From Hybos culiciformis (lineage: Eukaryota; Arthropoda; Insecta; Diptera; Hybotidae): a stretch of 64,000 nt of DNA. The notes under the pieces were generated by a model. The model was not told the DNA's origin, ran no database searches, and worked only from the letters and a program-made list of their open reading frames with translations. The stretch is taken from NCBI GenBank assembly GCA_964007475.1, contig OZ023273.1, forward strand, positions 8,823,234-8,887,233, given 5' to 3'. The position numbers were made by a program, and so were the translations under genes. Of this stretch, positions 1 to 12,300 are shown one piece after another; the stretch's first letter is position 1, and every line of letters begins with the position of its first letter.

Positions 1-430
1 CTAATCATTTTATGTTATTCTTGCTATATTGTTATCGGACATGTCTATATATTCGAAGTATTAAAACTGAAAAACAAACATAAATTTTTGCTTCAATTTC
101 ATGTCTTTTTGTATTTTTTTTTTGTCACAATAATGTAAAATTGGTAATTTGTAAGATCATTTTGCGAGAACCAGTTATTACAATGTGATTACAAAGAAAC
201 TATCCATCAGACTTCAAAATCTCTAGCACCGTGTAGTATAGGATAAGAATATTCAATATTTAGCACATTATAAATATAATAAAACATGGATTTTTCTAAT
301 TTTATATTTGAAATTTGAAATAATTATAAAATTATTGCTGATAAGAAAATAATGTAGCCTTAATAATAATTATTAAATTATTTTTAATCTTCTTTTTAAT
401 TACTTTTTTTGTGTATATGTTTTTTTATAG
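1..430. other. Intron sequence of the SLC18B1-like gene
   Basis: AT-rich stretch ending in a T-rich tract and TTATAG acceptor at 430, directly before the first visible exon. No gene seen in it. Confidence 0.6.
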
Positions 431-3400
431 GCAGAAAAAAAAGGATGCACTGCTACAGAATATGGTTTGGTATTTGGAATTTTTGAGTTAGTTGTTTTTT
501 TAATATCACCAATTTATGGCCAGTATCTAAATCGAATTGGGCCAAAAGTCTTATTTAATGGTGGAATATTCACAACTGGAACATCTGCAATTTTATTCGG
601 TTTATTAGACAGAATTCCGGTAAGTGCGTGTGTAATGTATGAGTTGTTGATATAGGTATAATTTTTTTTCTCAATAATTAATAAATACCTATACTAAATA
701 ATCAAAACAAAAATATTAGTTAAAATATTAAGAATATTATATTCTGGTTCTGTTATCCTCGATTTTTATTATTTAGTATAAATTTATTTTTTTAAATTGA
801 TTAGATGTTTGTTCTAAAAATCTAAATGTTTTCGCTCATTAACACCCAGTCGTCAGCGACAAAAATATATTATGTGGTAATAACAATAACACTGACTACT
901 ATTTTTTATACTCACTGTGTTTATGCATAAACTATATAATAATACTGATCGGTAGAATTTTTCAACATCAATTAAATTTTTTGCTTGATAATAAATATTA
1001 ATATATATGTAATTCAAATCTTAAATAATGATTTTTATGAGTTGCGGTTTTCTTTTATTGCATCACATTTCATAATATTGTATATACAATGTCCGTCTGG
1101 AATTACCTATATAGCTATACAATGCGCTTAAAATCTTATCACATAATAAACATTTTTTTTTAACATTCAACATACATTATGTATATGATGTATGTATAAA
1201 AACAGTTGCTATTTCGACTTATGACACTTTATGTTTTTTTTTTATGTTGATTAGAATTTGAAGATAATATTTTAATTAAATCTTTTTGTTTCAGGATCAT
1301 ACAGCTTTTATAACATTGGCCTTCATAATCAGAATTATCGAAGCATTAGGTTGGTATTTTTTAAAAATTAAAAGAAAACATTCGTACACAAGTAATATTA
1401 ATTTGCTATCACGACCAAGATTCAAATTGGAGAGTGAATTTTTTACGCACGTACAATATTATTTCCCCAAGATATTCCCAATCTTAAACAAATTCCACCC
1501 GATTTAAATTCAATTTAGTACAAAAATTGTAAAAATGAGAAATGTGAGACAACAACTTAATTTTTATTTTTCACCTCAATTTTTGTTTTCATTTATAGCT
1601 TCATTTTCTTAAAATATTTGGCACAAGAAAATTACAACCTAACTTATAATGACTTCGGAATGTAAATATCCCATACACACACAATTTTTCATAAACTCAA
1701 ATATGTATATATTTATTTTATAGGAATATACATAAAATAAATCATTAGAATAAAATGATTTGTCTACTTTCAGGAAATGCTGCGTTTTTGACTGCTAGTT
1801 TTGCAATTATCGCAAAAGAATTTCCAAATAATGTTGGAACAACATTTGCTTCATTAGAAACATTTTTTGGCCTTGGACTCATTGTTGGTCCAATGATTGG
1901 AGGTAAATTTCAATTGATTATTATAACAATAATAATGGTTTTAAATTAGCTTTAATATTTTTCATTTCAGGAGCTCTGTACTCATTAGGAGGTTACTTTC
2001 TACCTTTCGTAGTTTTAGGTTTTTCACTATTTTTAACAGCACTTTTAACATTGTGTATTCTTCCCAAACATCCAAAAGAAACTGATTATGCCAGCGGATT
2101 GTCTCTTAAGAGTGTTCTTAGAATTCCAGGTGTTGTTGTATGCGCCACAGGCATTTGCGCAACAAGTGCCAGTATAGGATTTTTAAGTGCAACTTTGGAA
2201 CCCCATTTGAGACAGTTCAGTTTAAGTCCTGTTTTCTTAGGTAATATTTTTTTAATTGGTAACATGAATTAAAGATTAAAGTTTTTTGATTCCGCAGGTA
2301 TGATATTCGTTATAAATGGTGGCATATATGCTTTAACAGCACCATTATGGTAATTTATAAACTTTTGAATAATAAATTATTCTAAGATCATTATAAGTTT
2401 ATCAATGGAAAAAAATTAAATAAAATTATAATGAATTTTAAATTTTTAGGGGTTGGTTGGTTGATAAAATGTTGAATCCAAAGGTTTCTTCCTTAATAGG
2501 AACTATTCTGATTTCAATATCATTTTGCATAATTGGTCCGGTGTGGTTTGTTCCATTCGATACGTAAGCAAACATCTCAATATGTCATAAAAATACATCT
2601 TTATACTGTAGTTGACAAATTTTTTGAAGCTTTTAGATGTAGAAAAAATTGTTGGTCTCAGTCATATAATAATACACAACAAAAAAATCTAATTAATCTC
2701 TTCGTATTTTATGGATATCTGGCATTTATATTTTGATTTACTTTTTCAGTAGCTATGGATGGAGTTTGTAATCTTTTATGTATAAATTATATTTTGAATT
2801 ACCGAAACAGTGTAAAAAAAATAAATAAATTAAATTACTTCGATGAGTCACGAATTGGTGCAATACTGATAGAATTTTTCAAATCGGTTCAGTAGTAGCT
2901 CGAACAAATACACCTCGTTAATACATCGACTATAAAAAATATAAATTAAATAAAACTAAAAATATAAAGGTATTTTTTTCGAAATAAGTTTCTTATTTAA
3001 TTGTTGAAAATAATTATTTTTTGAAAATAGGATTTTTTAAGAATCTAGTTTATACCACACGACTAATAGTATATATTATAATTCTTTGATCAATTAAAAC
3101 TACTTTATAAATAATATAAAACGTTGGAACTTTTTTTTATTTAATTTTTATTTATTTTTCAGGTTACTATCTAATATAATATTGGGGTTAATTCTTCATG
3201 GAATTGGAATATCAGCTATGTTGGTTTCTAGTTTTACCGACGCTCTTAGGACAAGCATGTAAGATTTAATTTACGTTTTAAAATTTGCACATTTAAAGAA
3301 ATTCAAACAGAGAAAACAAAATATGTAGTATATTCATGGAAATAAATCTCATTGAAGCGATTTCTTTAAGGCCAATAATACAATTTTTTTACTTTTATTA

Positions 3401-4795
3401 AAAATTATTTTTACTAAAAATTTTAAATTAATTTCGCCACTTTTTTTAATAAATTATAATTAACTTATGTCATAAATTTTATATTTTATTATTATATGCA
3501 GTAAAAAAGGACTACCAGATAATATTGAAACTTATGGTCTCATTTCGGGTTTATGGACATCTACGTTTGCATTAGGAGCATTCATTGGACCCTCTGTTAG
3601 TGGATTGTTATATGATTCTATTGGTTTTAGAAAAGCAACCTTCTTCATTGTTGGTAAGTTGAAATAAACGAATAAGTATAATTATGTAAATGGGAATAAT
3701 TATGTTTGGGTTAGTAATTTGATTTTGGAATTTAGCAAAAATCATTATATCTAATTTCCACTATTTGTATTTAAATAAATTTTTAATAATTTCGCAAAAC
3801 TTAAATGAAAATTTACATATATATTTGTATTTATGTTTATTTTTAAAGTTTGTAGTTAAAACAATTTTTCAATTACATAGATAACTTGTGAATCGATGAT
3901 AAAATTTTTAAAATAAATAAAATTATAGTTATAGCCAACAATTATTAATAAATTTTTTTTTTTTTATGAATTTCAGCTCTACATGGCGTTGTAGCAACAA
4001 TAATAGCATTATTTTTGTGCTGCGACAGGGCACCAAATCCTTACAAAGAACTGAAAGTAGATGATCCTTTATTAAGAAATAACAAGTTAGTATTTAACTC
4101 AACCTAACCTAACCTAGTCTTTAAGTATTTTTGATCGTAAAGTTAATTCAATTTTTGGTATGGACGTTTAATTATCATTTTCATCAAATGGAAACAAAAT
4201 GAAATTTTATTTTTTTTTTAAAATACTTATCCCTCATTAAATCAAGAAAAAAAAATTGTATATATGTATAAGATTCACTCAAGAATTTTTACTAAATTTT
4301 CTAGCAATAACAGCAAAACTGATTCGGTTTACTTAAATGATAGTGGCAGTATTAACGAACAATCACCAAGAGCTCGAAATGTCACTACTTTAATAAGCAG
4401 CAGCTATTCAAATTCAAAAAATCAGTGGACAAGGTAATTACTAAATAAACAAATAAAATTTTGATATAGTAATGTACATTTAACGTGTAGATCATAATTG
4501 TATGAATTACAAATGGAAATGGATAAAAGATTACTTATTGGCTTTATACATAAGTATATTAGTTACATTTCTATCACGGTCATAATCCAAAAAAAAAATT
4601 TCTAATGCGTTAAAATCCAAACTTTTAATAACTTCATTATATGTGTTTTATTTGACATAATTTAATTGCTTTTAATGTCAAATTATTTTTAGGTCACGAG
4701 AAAACATATCAGTTTCAAATTCATGTTATGGCAGTGTAGAAAGCGTTATTAGAACGGCTGGTTCAATTCGAGGATATCAAGATACATTAGCATGA
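431..4795 (+). CDS. SLC18B1-like major facilitator transporter (3' eleven exons, 5' end outside window)
   Basis: Exons read at 431-619, 1295-1349, 1774-1902, 1971-2240, 2298-2349, 2450-2563, 3163-3258, 3502-3653, 3977-4085, 4305-4433 and 4693-4795. All junctions keep frame and give 465 residues ending at TGA 4793-4795. The product is a multi-pass membrane protein of the major facilitator superfamily. The first visible exon carries an N-half helix pair with a GPKVLF loop like the MFS loop 2-3 motif. Later exons carry hydrophobic helices (for example LETFFGLGLIVGPMIGG and LGAFIGPSVSGLLYDSIGF), and the last two exons form a polar Ser/Asn-rich cytoplasmic tail. Overall it matches the SLC18B1 group of vesicular amine/polyamine carriers; in vertebrates SLC18B1 carries polyamines, and the substrate here is inferred only by family. 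The acceptor at 431 is phase 0, so upstream exons with the start and first helix lie left of the window. It is convergent with AQR. Confidence 0.83.
2840..2940. repeat. Possible remnant of a dispersed repeat in an intron
   Basis: This less AT-rich block inside the 2564-3162 intron contains TTTTTCAAATCGGTTCAGTAG, a type of phrase often seen in the 3' tails of arthropod SINE and RTE-like repeats. No ends or target duplication are visible, so the assignment is a guess from pattern only. Confidence 0.2.
4101..4116. repeat. Interstitial CCTAA-type run
   Basis: AACCTAACCTAACCTA, about three units of the CCTAA/TTAGG word that forms telomeres in many insects, inside an intron of the SLC18B1-like gene. 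Such short runs are common in insect genomes. Confidence 0.6.
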
Positions 4796-5122
4796 AAAAG
4801 TTTGTTATTTTTTAACCCATAGTTTTATGTAGCCAGATTTAAATTATTTAACTGATGCTTTATTTTTTCCACAAATTTAGCAAACATTAAATCATTATTA
4901 TTGATTTTCATTATATGAATAAAATCAATTTCATATTGATTTTAAGATTGCGCATTTAATTTTTAATTCTTTAGTTTAAATTTAAATAATAGCTTATAAG
5001 TTGATATCAGAAAATTTAATTTTTAGAAAATTACACAATAAGTTAAGACTTCAGAATGTAAGCTGATCTATTATAATGTGTTTAAATTCCATCCAATAAC
5101 GAAAGAATGTGTCTCAAATTAA

Positions 5123-5128
5123 AATAAA
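5123..5128 (+). terminator. Likely polyadenylation signal of the SLC18B1-like gene
   Basis: AATAAA about 330 bases after the stop codon, on the transcript strand. Other A/T-rich hexamers lie nearby, so the site actually used is uncertain. Confidence 0.4.
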
Positions 5129-6320
5129 GAATTATGAAAAAAGTTAAAATTTTTTATTAACGATTTCCATAATATTTGTTAATTTTGTTTACGATATAAA
5201 TTTGAAAAGAAATTTTTTTTGCTGTTTGTGCTCTCAATAACTCTCAACTATCAAATTAATATAAACCTTATTCAAGTTCTATAGGATTTGTACTTTTTTG
5301 ATTTTTAATTTCTAAAATCTATAATAAAGTCTACAATATAAATATAAATAAATTCCTTTTTACATTTTACAGGCGGAGGCGTTTTATTTAAATTTTTTAT
5401 AATCAATACAAAATATATGTATATTTTATATACAAAACCGAAATTAAGATTATTTGTTTTAAAAATAAATCAAATTGACGTTCAATTCGATATATTGAAA
5501 AAATATTTAAAACTATCATTTAAAAAGGTTTCATTAACGTAAAAATTGATTTTAGAAGCATCTTATATGAGTGTGTTGAGGCCAAATTTCTTATTTAAAA
5601 CAAATTTTAGTAAAATTCATTCATATTTTTAATTTATTTTTTTTTTCTTATTATGAATTTTTGTGCACGTATGACCAAATAAAGAACATTTCGTTACGCT
5701 AAGGTTATCATATAAACGTTAATTTAATGTTATTTTAGTTTGTCAATTCCTCTAGCAGGACATTTATTAAGATACTGTGGCATTAGTTGTTAAGCTTAAA
5801 CATATGTAAATATTTTTTTTGTGTACAATAAATGGCTCGAAAATTCTAGGTGTAATTTTTATTTTTTGCTCTGGAATTGCAGCATAGTTTGAATTTCAAT
5901 ATTCAGATTCAATCAAGCAACTTTCCTCCTGCTTCATTAATTTTTAAGACAAATTCTTTTTTTAGACTAAGGTTTCGTTTGGGACCAATTTCCCTATGTA
6001 TTTATATCTGTACATACATTTTATAGCATTAGTAGATCGAAAAATCTTTTTGGAATCCATAGATAAAAATATTTTTATGAAGCGTAGGCCGTAACAATGT
6101 AGTGGTATTGTCATTATTATCTTAAGGCGTGTTCAGCTTTAAATTTTTTGACCTAAGTGTTTGTTATTATTAGTTTTTTTTCTTTCTGTAAAACCTACGA
6201 GCAATTCTTGACCATTATGAAAGATCCGTTCACATCAAAACAAAATTTAGCACTAGTTGAAAAATTAAAAAAATTTGATAATGTGTACCCTTGCCAAAAG
6301 GGTTAAAAATGGTAAAAAAA

Positions 6321-6337
6321 TTTATTATTATTTTATT
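6321..6337 (-). terminator. Likely polyadenylation signals of AQR
   Basis: Two TTTATT hexamers (AATAAA on the transcript strand) at 6321-6326 and 6332-6337, about 45-60 bases after the AQR stop codon. Confidence 0.5.
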
Positions 6338-6382
6338 CGGCTCAGAACAAAAAAAAATGTTTAAGCTTAAACTTCTAGAACT

Positions 6383-9300
6383 TTATATCTTCTTTATATC
6401 TTCAGCATCAGTTTCCATCATTTCTGGTTGAGAACATTGATCATCGTTTTCATTTACATTAGACTTTTCCTCCGTGAATTCGGGAGACTTTCTGGGACTT
6501 TCATTACAACTTTGTGAATTTATTTTATCTTCAGCATCAGTTTCCATCATTTCTGGTTGAGAACATTGATCATCGTTTTCATTTACATTAGACTTTTCCT
6601 CCGTGAATTCGGGAGACTTTCTGGGACTTTCATTACAACTTTGTGAATTTATTTTATTAGTTTGAACAATGTCTGAAATTTCATTAACAATTGGTGTCTC
6701 TTTGAATGCTGTTTTATCCTTTTTGGGATCATTCTTACTATTTTCCGTTTTATGATCATTATTTTGTTCTCTGGGAATAGTTTCATAAATTTTTTGAATT
6801 TCTTCAGTTTCCTTTTTCAAACTTTCTATCTTCTCCACGTACAGTTTATAGACGAACTCAGCCATTTCAGACATGTTTCGCATCCTTTTAATTGATAAAC
6901 TGTCTTTATTGACAAGTGTTTCACGACTTGTCGGATAATTCTCGTTTAAAACTAATTCTAAAAACTGTGGCCTCTTTGTTAGCTGAAAACAATAAAAAAA
7001 TTAGTGTTGAATACTATTAGTTATTTTCGATATTGAAAAAAAACTTACTATTTCAAAAGTTGGCTGCAATTCAAAGCAATTTTTAAATAACGACACTCTG
7101 GCGAAAATATAAAGCCCCAATCTAGCACGACTCATAGCTACTACCAATCTACGAACATCTCTTAAATGGCCTACTGCTTTTGTACGAACCAAAGATATTA
7201 AAATGTAATCATTTTGTTGACCCTGATATTTATCAACAGTAGTTATTTTATGGGGCCAACCTATTAGAGGATTTTGACCACATCTAGAATTTATAACATC
7301 TCGTATTAAGTGTTTTTGACCATTATAAGTAGTGAGAATAGAAATTTTTTCAGCAGGATAACCAATTAATCTCATATACATGTAAAGTGCAACAATATAT
7401 TCGGCTTCAGCTAAATTCTGAAAGTATAAAAAACGTAATAAGTTTACATGACAGTTGCGATAAAAAAAACATGATCATGGATTACCAAAAAAGAATTATA
7501 AACTTACTTGATAGAAAAACGGATTTGGTTCAGATTCTCCAACATTGTTAAAATCTTCCACATTAATTATTTGATAATCATGAAAGATTCCAGCATTAGC
7601 TTTTTTATATTCTTCCTTGTGTAAAATATGCTCCAAATCATTTAAAACTTTATATCTCCATTTGTATAATGACGATATGCTGCAAGTTAGAAAAACTTTG
7701 TAAAATAAACAATTTCTGTACAACTGAAATTATAATTTGAAATTTAATTCATCACCAAATTCATTATTGTTTAACGTTTGGGACTCTGTAAACATCTTTT
7801 CAATCAGTTTTAAAAAATATTACTTAAGAGTTAGAATCCACGCAGAAAATTATATTTTAGCAAACAAAAATAATAAATTTCAGAGAAAACGAAAATAGAC
7901 CGGTATTGCACTAAGTTGTTAATTTTTAAATTCATATCTAATACTTTTAACAATTATTTTATTAAAAAATAAATTAAATCGAACACTATCAATACTCCAT
8001 CATAGATTTTTAATCAATTACCTGGATCTAGCTCGTCCTTGGCCGTCCAAATCAACTGTTGGAACTCCTAGACGTACTAAGCGTGTGAACAAACTTTGTT
8101 CCATGTTTGAATATTTTTGGAATGCCATATTTTTTATAACTGGTGGTAACTGATGATGATCACCAATCAAAATCATTCTTTTCAGCCGATTATATCCATC
8201 TAATGGATTTTGTAACAATAAAGGAATAAAAGTCTCTATTTCCAAAATTTGAGCAGATTCTTCCATTAGAATATTATCATATTTGAATCCCAAATTAACC
8301 AGTTCTTTCCTTTTTAAAGCTGCGTGTGTGCATGTCATTGCAATTATTTTCGCCTCCTTAACTAAAAGATACTTCGACCGATCTAATCCGCTACGCAATA
8401 GTTCAAATGCCCGAAATTCTTCCAATTCTGTGAAAATATGAGATATGTAACGAAAACAACTTTTAGCAATGTCCATGTAATTTTCAATTGTATCGCCCTT
8501 AAAGAGTGGTTGCGGAGCATTACAGAAAAACTCTTTAAAGGGGAACAGATTTACAAATTTTTCACGCCATTCTAATGTATTTTTAAAAAGCTCTACTTCT
8601 GTTTGAAATTTCTCCCATCGCGCAATAACTTGATACAAAAAAAAATATCCTGCTGTTTCACAAGTATATGAATTATCACCGGCGACTTTTAAAGATTCTT
8701 GTAATTTTTGAACTTGATTCAATAAATCTAATCGCTTGGCCAAAACATAGTTAACTCTGCCATATCGACTGAAGTCCTTTTCAGTTTCTAATGCTTCTTC
8801 ACCATGACCCAAACGCAATAAATGCCGTTCATCAATGTCTAAGGCCATAATTTTCTCAAACAGCTGATTTAAAGCTTGATTGGAATGAGTGACTATTAAT
8901 GTGCGCTGATTTGGATGATTGTGATAAATATTTGAAATTATTTGAACAGCTACATCAGTTTTACCTGTTCCTGGAGGACCTAAATAAAATATCATTTAAG
9001 TATATTTCGAGTGCAATAAACTTAAAAAATTGTTTAACTTACCCACAACCAATGTTAAGCCAGGTTCCATGCCTGATTTAATTGCCTCAATTTGAGTTGG
9101 AGTGAATGGGACTGAATTTCTAAAATGTGGTAAAAACATATTTTATAAGTTATTATAAATTTTGAAACGTGTAACTAATAAGACTTTTCTCAATTCTCAC
9201 AGCATCTCATTATAGTACTGTTTTCAAAAAATTTAGCTTCAAAATTATAGTTACAAATATATGTACATACTTTTTAGGCTCATTTGAAATGTAAGGTCCA

Positions 9301-12300
9301 CGACTTTCATATTGATATGTTTCAACAGTAATGCTCTTTTCTTCAAATGTCACTCTAAACGGTGGTGTAAGTTGTTTTTCTGAATTATTGCTTATAATAT
9401 TATCATCGGGAAAACTTTTTTTTAAATGTTCGAAGTCCAAAAAAGTATCATTGAAATCAAGTGTTTTGACCTACAAAAAAAAATAACTCCAATTATTCTT
9501 AGCTTCTGGAGAAATTTTTAATTTTTATACCATATTTTCCATCCTTGAATAATGGGCAGCACTTGGATCACCATATCCTAATAAAATGTCATGTAACCAA
9601 GCTGGAACAACGCATTGGGTGTTCATTAAATGCCTAATCGTCTCTAATACCGCTTTGAAATTGTTTTCTTTTGGTTTTCGTCTCATAATGATGTTGAATC
9701 CTTCATAAATATCTGTTTCATTGTCTTGCATTGCTTCCATATCTACTCGGTACTGGTTTGAGTCTAACCAAATACGATAAGTTCTTTGTTCACCAGGTAA
9801 ATTCGGTCGAGGTTCAGGACCATCTTCAATAACTCTTCCATTGACGTCTAAAAGACCTTCTACTTCACAACCTCGAACATTCACTAAGCCAACTTGAGGT
9901 ATGAATGGTTCCAGCGGATTATACTTAGATCCTTGAATTTAATAGCAAAACATTTAAAATAAAAGACATTCCAAAAAAAAAAAAAAAAATACATACCATA
10001 AGGTAATGATGGCGCAACAGTAATTAAAAAACAAACATCATGTTTTCGTAAATTTTCCCATTCATCCTTGATTTCCTTCCGAACACTTAGTGTTACAGAT
10101 ACGTCAGCTCGTACTCGTGAAGGTTTTTTCTGTCCGATATGTGGTTTTGCCACTTCAACCACTGCAAATGATGCAATTGGTAAGGCCATTCGGGCCCATC
10201 CACCAAATACAACACCCCCATCTTCAGATTGCCACGGCAACATCCTACTAACGGCATCTTCAATATCTTGCCTAATCTCATAGGTAGATTCTAATCGAAA
10301 TAAATTAAAATTTCTCAACAAATAATCGTGTAAAGTCAAAAATTGTAAATTTAATTTCGGTAATGCAAGACACCCTTCACCAGAGTAATATTCAGTTGGA
10401 ACTATATTCTCGTCCCAAATTACGTCTTCCGTAGGATATAAAGGCATTTCATTCAAAGCTTCCAATTGTGATATACGCCGTTCGTGTCTTGAAATCTAAA
10501 ATAAAAATAATTTTGAACTCATAAATTTATCTCAAGTGATTCTAAATTTATGTCTCACCAATAATTCACGTAAAAACTCTTCATCTAATCTGTGCCAATC
10601 AAATGGTTTTTCCAAACTATCAGGAACTAAATTTAAAAAGAATGCAATTTCTTTCAAGTTTTTAGCATTCAATGCTCCGAAATGTTTTTCAAGTGCTTAA
10701 AAAAATATAAGTAACGAATTTTATTAATATTTTGTGTACATTTCTTAATTACCATTAAACAAAAATGTAAAAAACAAGTTCCAATAACTAAAGGAGCCTC
10801 TTACAAAAAAAAGGGAAGATTTTGATTAAAACCAAAATCTAAAAAAAAAGTTTCAAGTTAATTAAAATTCTACACGACCATATCCTTAATATTAAAAACT
10901 ACACCTCTAAATAAAATAAAATATTTTTTTTTAATTTTTAAATGTTTTTTAAAATGACTAAAATTCACACTAAATTTGGCAGTGAAGATACAAATTTTCA
11001 ACTACTATTTATAAACATTAAAATCCAAATACCTTTCCTCCTGATTATCGAATAAAAACCACTTTTAGGACGGAATAAGTAAAAAAAGTTATACTACTAC
11101 TGCTACCTACTAACTCTTTCAGTAAAGAAGACCCCCATTAATCCCGGATACCAGAAAGATCTTAATTTGCAGTGGTTTTATTTTTTGTTAAATTAATTGG
11201 GAGTTTCTTGTGAAATTACAACTAAAGAATTTTATATTGATAATGTTTGCAATTCGAAATCGTTCGAAATGATTTTATGCAGAAGAAATCAGTTTCTTCT
11301 TGCAATTTCAGACATTAAAACGCAATTTTACCAATCTTGGGCCTAACATTGTGGTTATTAAAAATTTATCACGTTTTTGGAAATTTTAAGCAATAATATT
11401 TATTACAAAAATAGATAAAAAAAAAATACGCATATAATCAGACTAAGTACGTATACAAGTACAATGCTGCAATAAAAAATCGATTGATGATTTTCTGAAA
11501 TTTTTTTTCGATTTGATTTCAATGTTGCATGTCTTACGGCAATTGATTAGAAAAATGGAAAAATAATACGAAAGCAAGCAATTAATAGTAATAAAAACAT
11601 AAACTACTAATTTAAATAAAAAAAAATTTAAATAGGAACTTTCACATTTTGGACTCTCAAGAATTTCAAAATTTAAAAAAATACTCACCTTCTCTGGTAT
11701 CGACACTGGCAACATTTGATAATGCAAATAACTTCAAATCTGGAAATTTAGCAAAAGCTGCCCTCTGAAAATATAATAAATTATATCATCGACAAAGAAT
11801 ATGGGGTTAAAATACTAGCAGATACCTGTAATGATGTTATTTTTGAATAGTGAAGCTGTGTCATATCATGATCAGTTAATGGATCTCCAGTTACATCATT
11901 AATTTCAAATTGAGAATAAAATTTTACCATATCCAGTAGCTGTAATAAAAATTTAATGATGAAAATTAAAATTTATTAGGAACGTCTCAGTTTAAACAAA
12001 TGCAAAAAAAATTATTTGATCCAACTTGAATATGCCATTGGAATACGTTTATATTAATTAAGTACTAATTTATTCTTTTGTACTTGAGGCAGTATTGAGT
12101 TCAGTCAGTATTGAGTTTAGTTCAAAATTTTTTTATGGATAGAAAGAGAATTTTTTAATGTTTGATTCTTCTTATTGGGCATAATTTATTTATCCAAGAA
12201 AAAAAATTTGCAAACTCATATGATTCATTTAAAATTATCTGTAATTCCCACGGTCCGTATGGTAAAGGGTTATTGTGAGTTACGATTCGATTGTAAAAAC

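Larger units (their letters stand above)
4796..6382. other. Convergent 3' intergenic region
   Basis: AT-rich DNA between the stop codons of the SLC18B1-like gene (+) and AQR (-). It holds the 3' UTRs of both genes. I see no open reading frame or RNA gene. Confidence 0.6.

Noticed and set aside
10068..10283. + strand frame of 71 codons
   Set aside because: It is antisense to a well-conserved AQR exon (9997-10495); the AQR frame explains the open reading.
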